In this document: positions 16,725 to 26,488 of the stretch, piece by piece
How the letters are laid out: every line of letters begins with the position of its first letter
Position numbering within the stretch: position 1 is the stretch's first letter
Origin: Bacteroidota bacterium
GTDB taxonomy: Bacteria > Bacteroidota > Ignavibacteria > OLB7
Direction: 5' to 3'
Length of the DNA: 64,000 nt
Assembly: GCA_018266795.1 (NCBI GenBank)
Contig: JAFDZV010000033.1
Coordinates: forward strand, 1-64,000
Notes under the pieces: generated by a model
Seen by the model: only the letters and a program-made list of their open reading frames with translations
What the model was told of the DNA's origin: nothing
The model's database searches: none
Made by a program: the position numbers and the translations under genes

Positions 16725-17095
16725 TCGTTGGGATCGGCACCGATCTGGCGGAGGTGGAGAGGATTGCGCGGGCGCTTGCGACGTACGGCGAACAGTTCGA
16801 GCGGCGTGTGTTCAGCGCCGGGGAGATCGCATACTGCCGCAGCACCCCGGGCCGGATGGCCGAGCGCTACGCGGCACGCTTCGCCGCGAAGGAAGCCTTC
16901 TCCAAGGCGCTCGGCACGGGAATGCGCATGGGTGTGGCCTGGCGCGACATCGTGGTGCGCCGCGCAATGGGGGGGCGCCCGATGCTGGAGCTGCACGGCC
17001 GCGCTGCCCAGCTTGCCGTCGGCATGCGCACGCATCTTTCGCTTACGCACACGGACACCACCGCGATGGCGGTGGTGGTGCTGGAGCAGGATTAG
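16721..17095 (+). CDS. acpS: Holo-[acyl-carrier-protein] synthase
   Basis: 124 residues, start ATG 16721 overlapping the HAD stop. AcpS transfers the 4'-phosphopantetheine arm of CoA to the serine of apo-ACP, activating fatty acid synthesis. The signature is intact: GIGTDLAEVERI with the metal-binding Asp8, and FAAKEAFSKALG with the metal-binding Glu, then a GRPMLELHG strand and HLSLTHTDTTAMAVVVLE near the end. Length is normal for AcpS. It is followed by over 400 bp without genes before the surface-protein array. Confidence 0.96.
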   Translation: MIVGIGTDLAEVERIARALATYGEQFERRVFSAGEIAYCRSTPGRMAERYAARFAAKEAFSKALGTGMRMGVAWRDIVVRRAMGGRPMLELHGRAAQLAVGMRTHLSLTHTDTTAMAVVVLEQD

Positions 17096-17523
17096 GCTCT
17101 GCCTGATAATAGTTCCGTGAGCCGGTCGCGAGCGCCGGCGTTCGGCGCGGTACGCGACATGCGTGCGGAGGCGCCGTTCGGACCCCGTTGAAATCGGAGC
17201 GTGCACACGTCGTCGCGCGAACCCCGCCAAGCCGGGCCGATGCGATCCGGCGGATACCACGCATCCGGACGCGAACCGCATACGCATCATCACAACCACA
17301 TCTCCACATCCTCCGTCAGATTGAACGTTCCCGGTGAACCGGCTTCCCCCGCTGTTTCGCTGCGCATGGCGTGAAGCGTTGTCCCGGCCATGCGTAGTAA
17401 ATGAGTAGTGCCTTCCCACGACCCGCCCGATATGTTATGGATCCTGCGATTTGCCGCCCGCTCAACCTCCGTGAGCGTTCGGCGCGCGCACTTCCTGCGA
17501 TGTCGGCAACTACGATTTCGATC
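17096..17523. other. Intergenic before the surface-protein array, no gene seen
   Basis: 428 bp. The first array gene has an open frame back to 17401 but the signal peptide begins at or after 17500. No promoter, hairpin with U-tract, RNA gene or coding stretch could be supported. Confidence 0.5.
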
Positions 17524-20052
17524 ATGATGGCAACTATCGGCTTCTCATACAGTCGCGTACGGGCGCGGAGATTTCTTTTCTGGGCGGTGATTGCGGTCTG
17601 CATGCTTGCGGTGCAGGCGGCGCCGGCTCAACGAGCGGTTCCGCCGCTGGATCAGGCAACGGGCGGCACACGCTACATCATCGCCTTCCCCGATACGATT
17701 GCCACAAGCCTGGACAGCCGATACCCGAACACGCGGGTGCAGGGGGAAACCTCCGTGTGGATCTACTCCGAGAAGAAGAACGACGTAAGCATCGTCGAGT
17801 ATCAGTCCGGAAGCAGAACGGATCTGACGCTCCAGCCTGGTGAGATGAAGCACGTGGTGCTTGCACCGGGAACCGTTGTGGCAGAGATGAACCGGGTTGT
17901 GCATCGCCCGGTGTACAACGTCGCGTCGCGATTTCCGGTTGTGCTCTACTGCTTCATTGCAACGATACAGGGAATGGAGGCCTGGACCCCTGCACCGCTC
18001 GAGCAGTGGGGGATGCGATACTACGCAGCGGCCGTGCCGGGGGAGGTTGTGAACGATGTTCTGCCAACCGGCGGGCCGCATCAGATCGATCATCTGCAGC
18101 GTGAGTCCGGGGGGGAGATCCTGATCATCGGCTCGCGGAACGGAACGCACGTCTCGATCATCCCGCCCGCTGCTGCAAGCCTTGCAGGAAGCCCGTCCTA
18201 CTCGGTGGTGCTGAATGAAGGCGAGGTCTATCAGGTCACCAGTCTGGTTGACACATCTGCGGAGGCGGGCGGCCAGAGCGATCTGGCTGCAACACTCATC
18301 GAGTCCGACAAGCCGGTCGGCGTAGTGAGCGGCAACCGGCGCGCGCGCGTGCTTCCGGAACCCACCGGCATTCTGAACAATGTGTACGGCAATCTGCTTG
18401 CCGAGTGGGTGCCGCCGGTTCGGATGCATGGAACGGAGTTCGTCTTCCTTCCAACGTGGGACATGCTCCGGCCCGGGCAGGGAGGGAAACCGGAGCGTTC
18501 GCGCGAGTTCGTTCGTTTCTACAACACCAGCGGCGCCGGGACCAGCAGTAACTATTACGTGGTGCCGGGGGGCGTTGCGCATGTCCCGTTCTCTACGCGA
18601 ACTGATACGCTGAGCGAGCTTGCGCTCGGAATGCCGGCGGCCGTGTACTTCAGAAGCAGCCTGCCCGCCATGGCGATGATGCACTCCTCCTGCGTTGTAG
18701 GGTTCGAGGGGACAACGCCATGTGCCGACGGAATTCCATGCGTCACCTACACCGGGTGGGCGCCCTACATGGCGGAGTTGATTCCGCGCGAGCGATGGGG
18801 AAGCTTCGCGCCGTTCTTCATCCCCGCAAGCCCGGGCGGGATGCAGGGGATCGTGAGCGTGGTGGCGGACAGCGCCGACGCGCGAAGAATCTATCGCGAC
18901 GATGGTTCACCGTTTCCCTTCACGCGAAGCATCGTGGGAACGCGGCTGGTATGGGGAACCGATACGGCGCCTGCTCCGGGCGGTCACTGGATCGAGGGCC
19001 GCAACGGAGCACGCTTCACCGGCATCGTGTATGGTTCCATGCCGGGAAGCGAACAGTTCCGGCCGCAGAGCAGCGGGAAGGCACAGTACGAGGAATACAA
19101 CGCCCTCTCCTACGGCTACCCGCTTGTCCCGCGCTTCACATGGACGGGCCCGCCGGACTCCATGAGGATCGACATCAGCGGCTGCAGATGCTGCCGGGAG
19201 ATGTCTGTGAGCATTGTGGAGTTCAATGCAAACCCGGGCGGGCTTGCGTCGATCACACTCGATCCCGCAACACTGAACAATGCGCAGCTGGTGATGATGA
19301 ACCCCGCTCTTTCTGAGGACATCCCCGGAAGCACAAGCGCGTTGGTGAAGATTGTCGTGGTCGATCCGTCGAAGCCCGCGCATGCCGATCTCGTTATCAG
19401 AGCTCATACCGGCAAAACCATCGCACTGCCGCCGTACGATTATTCCGGTCAGGACATTGCGACGACGCCTGCGCGCGGGCTGGACTTCGGAACCGTGAAG
19501 CAGGGGAGTACGGCCGCGAAGATCTTCACGCTGACCAACATGCTGAACGACAGCCTTGTCGTGACCGGGATGACTCTGTATCACGGCGCCACCTCAGGCT
19601 TCACACCCCCCGCAATCCAGTTTCCATTCATCCTCAATCCGGGAGCGTCCTACGATCTCAGCGTCGGCTTTCAGGCAAACGGTGCCGGCGGAAGCGCCGT
19701 GGACACGTTGAGCATACAGAGTCCCTGCGGCGACCTGTTGCTGCCGCTCGAGGCGCGGCTTACAACCGCAGCAGGCGTGGCAGCGGAAGGGGATGCGGAG
19801 TTCGGCTGCAGCATTGCCGGGGGCGGCAGTCCGCATCTGGACCTGCGGCTGAGTGAACGCACGGAGGTCGCAGCGGAGTTGTACGATCTGCTGGGGAATC
19901 GCCTCCGCATCCTTGCTTCTGGCATCATGGAGCCGGGAGAACGCTCCATTGCGATCGATCGCGCCGGGCTTGCCGGCGGCATCTACTACTGCCTGGTAGT
20001 AACTCACAGCGGGCGGCGCGTGCTTCGGGTGGTGATGCGCGGGGATGAGTGA
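17524..20052 (+). CDS. Surface-protein array member 1: IgGFc-binding-like head, Ig-like module, T9SS-type tail
   Basis: 842 residues from ATG 17524; ATGs at 17500 and 17527 are equally possible, all leading into the signal peptide RRFLFWAVIAVCMLAVQAAPA. The head (about 37-530) carries the array motifs: LDQATGGTRYIIAFPDT, IQGMEAWTPAPLEQWG, VGVVSGNRR, MMHSSCVVGFEG, a PCADGIPC loop, GWAPYMAEL, HWIEGRNGARF and YEEYNALSYGYPL. This pattern resembles the N-terminal domain of the IgGFc-binding protein family. One Ig-like (ASH-like) module follows (GLDFGTVKQGSTAAKIFTLTN), then a C-terminal domain of T9SS type (ELYDLLGNRLRIL, GLAGGIYYCLVVTHSG), lacking the usual terminal Arg. Most divergent of the upstream members. 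Probably exported and surface-anchored; ligand unknown. Confidence 0.85.
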   Translation: MMATIGFSYSRVRARRFLFWAVIAVCMLAVQAAPAQRAVPPLDQATGGTRYIIAFPDTIATSLDSRYPNTRVQGETSVWIYSEKKNDVSIVEYQSGSRTDLTLQPGEMKHVVLAPGTVVAEMNRVVHRPVYNVASRFPVVLYCFIATIQGMEAWTPAPLEQWGMRYYAAAVPGEVVNDVLPTGGPHQIDHLQRESGGEILIIGSRNGTHVSIIPPAAASLAGSPSYSVVLNEGEVYQVTSLVDTSAEAGGQSDLAATLIESDKPVGVVSGNRRARVLPEPTGILNNVYGNLLAEWVPPVRMHGTEFVFLPTWDMLRPGQGGKPERSREFVRFYNTSGAGTSSNYYVVPGGVAHVPFSTRTDTLSELALGMPAAVYFRSSLPAMAMMHSSCVVGFEGTTPCADGIPCVTYTGWAPYMAELIPRERWGSFAPFFIPASPGGMQGIVSVVADSADARRIYRDDGSPFPFTRSIVGTRLVWGTDTAPAPGGHWIEGRNGARFTGIVYGSMPGSEQFRPQSSGKAQYEEYNALSYGYPLVPRFTWTGPPDSMRIDISGCRCCREMSVSIVEFNANPGGLASITLDPATLNNAQLVMMNPALSEDIPGSTSALVKIVVVDPSKPAHADLVIRAHTGKTIALPPYDYSGQDIATTPARGLDFGTVKQGSTAAKIFTLTNMLNDSLVVTGMTLYHGATSGFTPPAIQFPFILNPGASYDLSVGFQANGAGGSAVDTLSIQSPCGDLLLPLEARLTTAAGVAAEGDAEFGCSIAGGGSPHLDLRLSERTEVAAELYDLLGNRLRILASGIMEPGERSIAIDRAGLAGGIYYCLVVTHSGRRVLRVVMRGDE

Positions 20053-20170
20053 CGGCGCGCCGCGGGCCACTCCTGTTGAAGCCCGCATGCACGCAGGGGA
20101 ACAGGATCTCTCACGCGATGTGCCACGGCCGTGCGGCCGGGCGCGTACACAAGACTTTCTCTAACATCTC

Positions 20171-23080
20171 ATGAAGACATGTGTTAGCACGCTGCCGGCG
20201 CGAATCGCGCTTCTCACGATACTTCTGTGCGCCTTCTGCGCTCCAGCGCTTCTTCGCTCGCAAAGTACGCCGGTGCTGGACCCCGCCGCGAGTGGAACGC
20301 TCTACTATGTGGCGTTTCCCGATACGACTTCCAACGTTATCGATCCGCGTTATCCGAACCAGCGTGTGACGCCGGAGGTATCGCTCTTCATCTTCTCCGC
20401 CGTGAATACGCATGTCCGGATCACGGCGCCTCCCTCCTACACGAACACGGTGACGCTGCAGGCGGGCACGGTGGCCGCCGTTACGCTGCCGGCGAACTCC
20501 TACGTCACCACGATCAACAACGTGGCGACAAAGGTATACAGGGTGCAGGCGGACGATCCGATCGTGCTCTACTGCTACATGGCAACCACGCAGGGCGCGG
20601 AGGCGTGGACGCCGGCTCCGGTATCGTCGTGGGGGAAGAGTTATCGCTCCGCGTCGATCCAGGGTGAAACCGTGCAGGATATCGGCGTTGCCGGCACGGT
20701 GGAGATACCGAGCACGCCGAAGGGAGCACCGGCGGAGATGCTGGTGCTCGCGGCATACGACAGCACTGTTGTCACGCTCTCGCCGCCGAGGGGCGTATCG
20801 TTTGCCGGGAATCCGCCGCTGGCATTCACGCTGAACGCCGGCCAGGCATTCCAGGTGCAGAGCCGGGTGACGGTTGTTTCGCGTGATACGGTTCAGGACG
20901 ATATCGCCGGCACACGCATCATGGCCAACCATCCCATCGGTGTGATCAGCGGCAACACGCGCACACAGACGGAGCCGGACAACGTTATCGGTGGCCCTGG
21001 AATCAAGGGGAACATTTATCGCGCCCCTCTCTTCGAATGGCTTTCGCCGGCCGAGGAGTACGGCACACGGTTCGTCTATCTGCCGACGTGGGACAGCCAT
21101 CGTTCGGGGATCGGAAGCAGCGCCGAACGCCTTCGCGAGCATGTACGCATCTACAACGACTACGACACCACGTTGAGGGGAAGTTATTATATGTCGTCGA
21201 GCGGGGCAGCGTCCGTTCCGTTCGTCATCCCCACCGATTCATCGCTGCTTCTGAGCGTGGTGGGCAATACCGCGTTGCTGTTTACCACCGATGGGCCGGC
21301 GCAGGCATTCATGCATTCATCCGCCATCATCAAGTTCGAGGGCTCCACGCCATGCTACGGCGGCGTGCCATGCACCGACTGGTCCGGCTGGGCGCCGTAC
21401 ATGGCGGAGATGACGCCGCGCGAACAATGGACCAGCTTCGCGCCCTACTACGCGCCGGTCAATCCCGGCAACATGCTCCACTACATCAATGTTGTGGCGG
21501 ATACGGTCTCGGCACAAAACATCGTGCGCGAGGATGGGTCAACATTTCCGTTCACTCGCAGAATTGCCGGAACGGATCTCATCTGGGGCTCGATGGCCGT
21601 GTCGCCGGGGGGGACGCACTGGCTGCGGGGACGTTTCGGTGCGCGCTTCGCGGGGGTGGTCTACGGGCTGATGCAGGGAGAGGAGGCGTACCGGCCCAGT
21701 GCCATCCGGAAGAAGGATGATGGAAGCGCAGTTGCCGGCGGCGGCTCGCATGCTCCCGGCGCGCAGGCGGCAGAATACGAGGAGTACAACGCGGTCTCCT
21801 ACGGCTATCCGCTCGCTCCGCGCCGCAACCTGAACGGGGTTGGTGACACGATGAAGGTGGACACCACATGGAACTGTGAGACGCTTGCGATCTCGGTACG
21901 GGCAATCAGCGCCAACCCTGTTGGATTGCGATGGGTGGAGTTCGAGGACGGGACGGCGGTCAACGCAACCATCGTTGGAAGCGATCCGCCGTTGCTGGCG
22001 AATCTTGCCGGGCGTACGAACGCCACCGTGCTGGTGAAACCGGTGGATCGCAGTCGCGATGCATCGGGCATCGTGGACATCATCGATCGCACCGGACATG
22101 CCGCCAAGGTGCTCTACATCTATCAGCATGACGCGCTCCATGCTGCCCCCGCAGCCGGCGTGCCGGCGTTCGGCAACGTCGAGGCCGGTGACTCCGCCAG
22201 TGCGAACGTTGCGTTCACGAACAACACCGGCCATGCGATTCATGTGAGGGAGGTGAAGCTGCAGAAGGGCATTCACCAGTTCACGATCACGTCCGCCACA
22301 CCCGCAATGCCGCCGCTGGATCTCGCTCCGGGGCAGGCTCTCCGGCTTGTAGTGAAGGCTCGCCCCGATGCGCGCGACACGCTCTACAGCGACAGCATCA
22401 TCTGCCGCTTCGGTTGCGACTCCATGTTCGTACCGCTTCGTGTTACGGCGGCAGAGCCGTGCGTTGCAATCGGTGATCTCGTGTTCGGCACATTCCGCAG
22501 CGGAGCCGCGCCTGCGAAGGCGCTCAGCCTCGCGATCTCCAATCACGGCAACGGCGTCATGACCTTCCACAATCCCGTAGTCGTGTTCTCCGATACGAGC
22601 TTCTCAATGCCGCAGTCAGAGCGTGCCAGGCTGTTGCCACCGTTCAGGCTGGCGCCGGGAGAGAATACGGCGATCGACGTCACGTTCACACCGCCGTCCG
22701 CGTTGGGGAGCTACAGAACCGTTGCCACGTTCTTTACGGACGCAACATGCGGGCGCGACTCGTCGATCTGGAGTGCGGACGTGGTGGCCTCCTCCTCCGT
22801 GAACGCCGCGATCCAGGATGCCCGGGGATACCGGTTGACCGTGGAGCGTGATGGAGATGCGAACGCCGTGGTGCACTATGCGCTGCCCGGCGGAGTGCGC
22901 GGATCGCTGCATGTGTACGACGGCAACGGAATGGAAGTCCCGGGGCTTGCGATGACGATCGAGGAGGGAGGCGAGCGGATCGTTGTGTGGAACACTGCCG
23001 GCCTTGCCAGCGGTCTCTACTACTGCGTGATGACAACCGGCAGCGGCAGCCGGGTGGCCCCCTTCGTGATCGTGCGCTAG
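20171..23080 (+). CDS. Surface-protein array member 2: IgGFc-binding-like head, two Ig-like modules, T9SS-type tail
   Basis: 969 residues; ATG 20171 opens a signal peptide (ARIALLTILLCAFCAPALLRSQ) and no better start exists. Head about 30-545 with LDPAASGTLYYVAFPDTTSN, YCYMATTQGAEAWTPAPV, VISGNTRT, HSSAIIKFEGSTPC, the PCYGGVPC loop, GWAPYMAEMTPREQW, HYINVVADT and YEEYNAVSYGYPLAP. A linker with NPVGLRW and DIIDRTGHA repeats in all long members. Two ASH-like Ig modules (about 660-870: FGNVEAGDSASANVAFTNN and LVFGTFRSGAAPAKALSLAI, each with a Cys pair) precede the C-terminal sorting-type domain (877-969; VYDGNGMEV, LASGLYYCVMTTGSG, ending APFVIVR). Nearest relative in the array is member 3, the next gene. 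Spacing to member 3 is 290 bp with no evident terminator. Confidence 0.88.
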   Translation: MKTCVSTLPARIALLTILLCAFCAPALLRSQSTPVLDPAASGTLYYVAFPDTTSNVIDPRYPNQRVTPEVSLFIFSAVNTHVRITAPPSYTNTVTLQAGTVAAVTLPANSYVTTINNVATKVYRVQADDPIVLYCYMATTQGAEAWTPAPVSSWGKSYRSASIQGETVQDIGVAGTVEIPSTPKGAPAEMLVLAAYDSTVVTLSPPRGVSFAGNPPLAFTLNAGQAFQVQSRVTVVSRDTVQDDIAGTRIMANHPIGVISGNTRTQTEPDNVIGGPGIKGNIYRAPLFEWLSPAEEYGTRFVYLPTWDSHRSGIGSSAERLREHVRIYNDYDTTLRGSYYMSSSGAASVPFVIPTDSSLLLSVVGNTALLFTTDGPAQAFMHSSAIIKFEGSTPCYGGVPCTDWSGWAPYMAEMTPREQWTSFAPYYAPVNPGNMLHYINVVADTVSAQNIVREDGSTFPFTRRIAGTDLIWGSMAVSPGGTHWLRGRFGARFAGVVYGLMQGEEAYRPSAIRKKDDGSAVAGGGSHAPGAQAAEYEEYNAVSYGYPLAPRRNLNGVGDTMKVDTTWNCETLAISVRAISANPVGLRWVEFEDGTAVNATIVGSDPPLLANLAGRTNATVLVKPVDRSRDASGIVDIIDRTGHAAKVLYIYQHDALHAAPAAGVPAFGNVEAGDSASANVAFTNNTGHAIHVREVKLQKGIHQFTITSATPAMPPLDLAPGQALRLVVKARPDARDTLYSDSIICRFGCDSMFVPLRVTAAEPCVAIGDLVFGTFRSGAAPAKALSLAISNHGNGVMTFHNPVVVFSDTSFSMPQSERARLLPPFRLAPGENTAIDVTFTPPSALGSYRTVATFFTDATCGRDSSIWSADVVASSSVNAAIQDARGYRLTVERDGDANAVVHYALPGGVRGSLHVYDGNGMEVPGLAMTIEEGGERIVVWNTAGLASGLYYCVMTTGSGSRVAPFVIVR

Positions 23081-23370
23081 GCGTTGGCGCCGTTGGAGCT
23101 TCATCGTCCGGGCCGTCTGTGGTCAGCCAACGATCGTCACAATGGCGGCATGCCTTCGTTCGGAATAGTGCGGAATCGGATGCGCTTCCGTTGGTGCAGC
23201 GGGGCGCATCTGCAACCTTGTGGCATCGGCCGTGTTATGCAAATAACGATGCGCATCTGCGATGCATCGCATCATCCATCCGGCATACCCGAAACACGTT
23301 CGCTGAAGAGATCCGGCTTCATGCGCGCAAGCGCCGATGCCGTACCATGCTCTGACGGCAACCTCATTCC

Positions 23371-26298
23371 ATGATCGTACAGAAGATTCCCATGAGTACA
23401 GATGCGATTACGATACTACTGCGACGTGTTGCGTTGGCGACGTTGCTCCTGATCACTTCGGCATGCCACATGTTGCATGCACAGGCCCCCGATCCGGTGA
23501 TGGATCCCAGCGCAAGCGGAATGCTCTACTACGTGGCCTTCCCGGCAACGGTCTCCAATACGCTCGATTCACGGTATCCGAACATTCGAGTACGTCCGGA
23601 GACGGCGTTGTTCATGTTCTCCGCCGTGAAGACACGTGTCAGGATCACCGGTCCTTCCTACTCGAATGTGGTGAGTCTGAATCCCGGCACGTTGACGTCG
23701 TTCGACCTTCCAGCGAATATTTCAATCACCACGATCAACAAGGCGTCGCCGAGTGTGTTCAAGGTGCAGGCGGACGATCCCATCGTTCTCTACTGCTACA
23801 TCGCGGACATACAGAGTACGGAGGCATGGGCGCCGGCGCCGGTTGCATCATGGGGAACCAGTTATTGTTCCGCCTCCATTCCGGGCGCGGTGGTGCAGGA
23901 CATCGGTATCGCCGGTGAGACCGAAATCCCAACCACCCCGAAGGCGGCGCCGGCGGAGATCGTGGTGCTTGCCGCGTACGACAGCACAGTGGTTACCGTG
24001 GAGCCACCGACCGGTATTTCGCTGGTCGGGAATCCGCCGATGACATTCGTGCTGAATGCGGGGGAGGCGTTCCAGGTGCAGAGCCGTGTCACGGCAACCC
24101 AGCACGATACTGTTCAGGACGATATTGCCGGCACGCGCATCAGTGCCAGCCATCCGGTTGGCGTCCTCAGCGGCAACACGCGCACGCAGGCAGGGCCGGA
24201 CAGCGCCATCGGCGGACCAGGTCTCAAGGGGAATGTCTATCGGGGCTGCCTCTTCGAATGGCTCGCGTCGGTTGACGAATACGGCAAGCACTTCGCCTAT
24301 CTCCCCACATGGGACAATCATCGTGCGGGAATCAACTCCTCGGCGGAACGTACGCTGGAACACGTGCGCATCTACAACGCCGGCAAGGCGCTTCTGACAG
24401 GGCGCTATCTGGCGGCGAACGGATCGGGGCCCGTTCCATTCTCGGTGGCGACGGATTCATCGCTCCTTCTGGATGTTCGCGATGATGCGGCTCTGCAGTT
24501 CGTTACCGATGCGCCCGCGCAGTTGATGATGCATTCATCCGCCATCATCAAGTTCGAAGGCTCTTCGCCATGCTTCCGCGGCATTCCGTGCACCGACTGG
24601 TCCGGCTGGACGCCATACATGGTGGAGATGACGCCGCGCGAACAGTGGACCACCTTCGCGCCCTATTACGCGCCGACCAACCCGGGCAACATGCAGCACT
24701 ACATCGGTGCTGTTACGGACACGGTCTCGGCGAAGAACATCGTGCGAGAGAATGGGGCGGCGTTTCCGTTCACCAGGAAGATTCCCGGGACGGATCTGAT
24801 CTGGGGCTCGATGTCCGTATCGCCGGGGGAGACACACTGGCTGCAAGGCAAGAACGGTGCGCGATTCGCGGGGACGGTCTATGGGTTCATGCAGGGCGCC
24901 GAAGCATATCGCCCGGGGGTGATCAGGAAGAAGGATGGTGGAAGCGCGATCGCCGGCGGCGGCACGCGCGTGCCGGGCGAGCTGCATCCGGCCGAGTACG
25001 AGGAATACAACGCCGTGGCGTACGGTTATCCGCTTGCTCCGTGCAGGTACGTGATCCGGACCGGAGACACGATGAGGATCGACACGTCGTGGAACTGCGA
25101 GACGCTCACCATCAACATGCATACGATCAGTGCCAATCCGGTTGGGCTGCAGTCGGTTTCCTTCCAGCCGGGCACGGCGGTCAATGCAATGCTTGTCGGG
25201 AGCGACCCGGCTCTTCTGTCGGACATTCCGGGCCGCACGAAGGTGACCGTCCTGGTGAAGCCGATCGATCGGAGGAAGGACGCATCGGGCATCGTGAACC
25301 TGATGGACCGTACCGGCAAGACCGACCGGGTGCCGTATGTGTATCTGCACGACGAGCTTGCGACCACGCCGGCCAACGGGCGGCTGGACTTCGGCAATGT
25401 GCTTCTGGGGAGTTCCACTCCGGCGGATCTCACGCTCGCGAACAACACCACGCATGTGATTCACGTGGCCGATCTGCGCATGGTGAAGGGGCTGCGGCAG
25501 TTCGCGATCTCCACCATCAAGCCCGGCAGGCCGCCGTTGGACCTGGCTCCCGGGCAGAGCCTGACGCTCACGCTCCTGGCGGCGCCGGACCAGCGTGGCG
25601 GTATCTACGAGGATACCGTTCTCTGCCTGTTCGGATGCGACTCGGTTCAGGTTCCGGTTCGTGTTGTCACCGCCGTGCCCTGCGTCTATGTGGGCGATCT
25701 CGCGTTCGGAGCGTTCCACTCCGGCGTCACACCGGCCAGGACTCTCAGCCTGAAGATCTCCAACCACGGCAATGGGAGGATGACGTTCCGCAATCCGGTG
25801 GTGACGTTCTCGAGCCCGGACTTCTCTGTGACGCAGGCGGAGAAGAACAAGCTTCTGCCGCCGTTCGTTCTCCTTCCCGGACAGGACGCCACGATCGATG
25901 TCACCTTCCAGCCGCCGGCGGCGCTTGGTGTGTACAGTACCGTTGCCACGTTCTATACCGATGCAACGTGCGATCGCGACACGTCGGTCTGGACCGCCGA
26001 GGTTGTGCAGGCTTCGTCCGTTGGTGCAACGCTGTCCGATGCCGAGGGGTACCGGTTGGAAGCGGAGAGTCATGAAGGGCGGAGCGTTGTGATACGCTAC
26101 GCGATGCCGCGCGGTGTTCATGGGTCGCTGGATGTGTATGACGCGGCAGGAAAGCAGATTGCTGGGCTTGCGGCGGAGATCGATGAAGGAAGCCAGAGCC
26201 TGGTGTGGAACACTGCCGGGCTGGCCGGCGGAACATACTACTGTGTGATGACCACAAGGGGCGGAAGCCGTATGGCGCCGTTCGTTGTTGCGCGTTAG
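23371..26298 (+). CDS. Surface-protein array member 3: IgGFc-binding-like head, two Ig-like modules, T9SS-type tail
   Basis: 975 residues from ATG 23371; ATG 23392 (MSTDAIT) would shorten it by seven residues and keeps the signal peptide (RRVALATLLLITSACHMLHAQ). The architecture equals member 2 almost position by position: head with LYYVAFPATVSN, YCYIADIQSTEAWAPAPV, VLSGNTRT, SSPCFRGIPCTDWSGW, PREQWTTFAPYYAP, GTDLIWGS and YEEYNAVAYGYPLAP; two Ig-like modules (LDFGNVLLGSSTPADLTLAN and LAFGAFHSGVTPARTLSLKI); tail VYDAAGKQIAGL, LAGGTYYCVMTTRGG, ending APFVVAR. Members 2 and 3 are therefore the product of a full-length duplication, later diverged. A strong stem-loop (26338-26372) follows 40 bp after the stop. 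Expected to be exported. Confidence 0.88.
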   Translation: MIVQKIPMSTDAITILLRRVALATLLLITSACHMLHAQAPDPVMDPSASGMLYYVAFPATVSNTLDSRYPNIRVRPETALFMFSAVKTRVRITGPSYSNVVSLNPGTLTSFDLPANISITTINKASPSVFKVQADDPIVLYCYIADIQSTEAWAPAPVASWGTSYCSASIPGAVVQDIGIAGETEIPTTPKAAPAEIVVLAAYDSTVVTVEPPTGISLVGNPPMTFVLNAGEAFQVQSRVTATQHDTVQDDIAGTRISASHPVGVLSGNTRTQAGPDSAIGGPGLKGNVYRGCLFEWLASVDEYGKHFAYLPTWDNHRAGINSSAERTLEHVRIYNAGKALLTGRYLAANGSGPVPFSVATDSSLLLDVRDDAALQFVTDAPAQLMMHSSAIIKFEGSSPCFRGIPCTDWSGWTPYMVEMTPREQWTTFAPYYAPTNPGNMQHYIGAVTDTVSAKNIVRENGAAFPFTRKIPGTDLIWGSMSVSPGETHWLQGKNGARFAGTVYGFMQGAEAYRPGVIRKKDGGSAIAGGGTRVPGELHPAEYEEYNAVAYGYPLAPCRYVIRTGDTMRIDTSWNCETLTINMHTISANPVGLQSVSFQPGTAVNAMLVGSDPALLSDIPGRTKVTVLVKPIDRRKDASGIVNLMDRTGKTDRVPYVYLHDELATTPANGRLDFGNVLLGSSTPADLTLANNTTHVIHVADLRMVKGLRQFAISTIKPGRPPLDLAPGQSLTLTLLAAPDQRGGIYEDTVLCLFGCDSVQVPVRVVTAVPCVYVGDLAFGAFHSGVTPARTLSLKISNHGNGRMTFRNPVVTFSSPDFSVTQAEKNKLLPPFVLLPGQDATIDVTFQPPAALGVYSTVATFYTDATCDRDTSVWTAEVVQASSVGATLSDAEGYRLEAESHEGRSVVIRYAMPRGVHGSLDVYDAAGKQIAGLAAEIDEGSQSLVWNTAGLAGGTYYCVMTTRGGSRMAPFVVAR

Positions 26299-26387
26299 CG
26301 TGGTTGAAGGAACGTTCCGCATACCCGCGGCAATGATGCGAGCCGTGTTCCCGAGGAGGGAGCACGGCTCGCTTCGTGTAACACTCC
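26298..26387 (+). repeat. Intergenic repeat copy 1 (90 bp), duplicated upstream of array member 5
   Basis: Ungapped match to 28988-29077 with 84 of 90 identical bases by eye. Contains the long stem-loop 26338-26372. It marks the left boundary of a duplicated segment that includes array member 4 and its copy, member 5. Confidence 0.9.
26338..26372 (+). terminator. Long stem-loop after array member 3
   Basis: GCGAGCCGTGTTCCC pairs with GGGAGCACGGCTCGC (15 bp with one G-U) around a GAGGA loop, 40 bp past the stop codon. It is followed by TTCGTGT rather than a clean U-tract, so it may act as a terminator or as a transcript-stabilising hairpin. Confidence 0.5.
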
Positions 26388-26488
26388 TCCGGCAACAAGG
26401 TCTTGCTGAACATACCACTCCGGCAACAACGCTCCCTCTGGGAGTATGTTCTTCATTGTGGCAGTCATAATTCATGTACGGAGCAGGC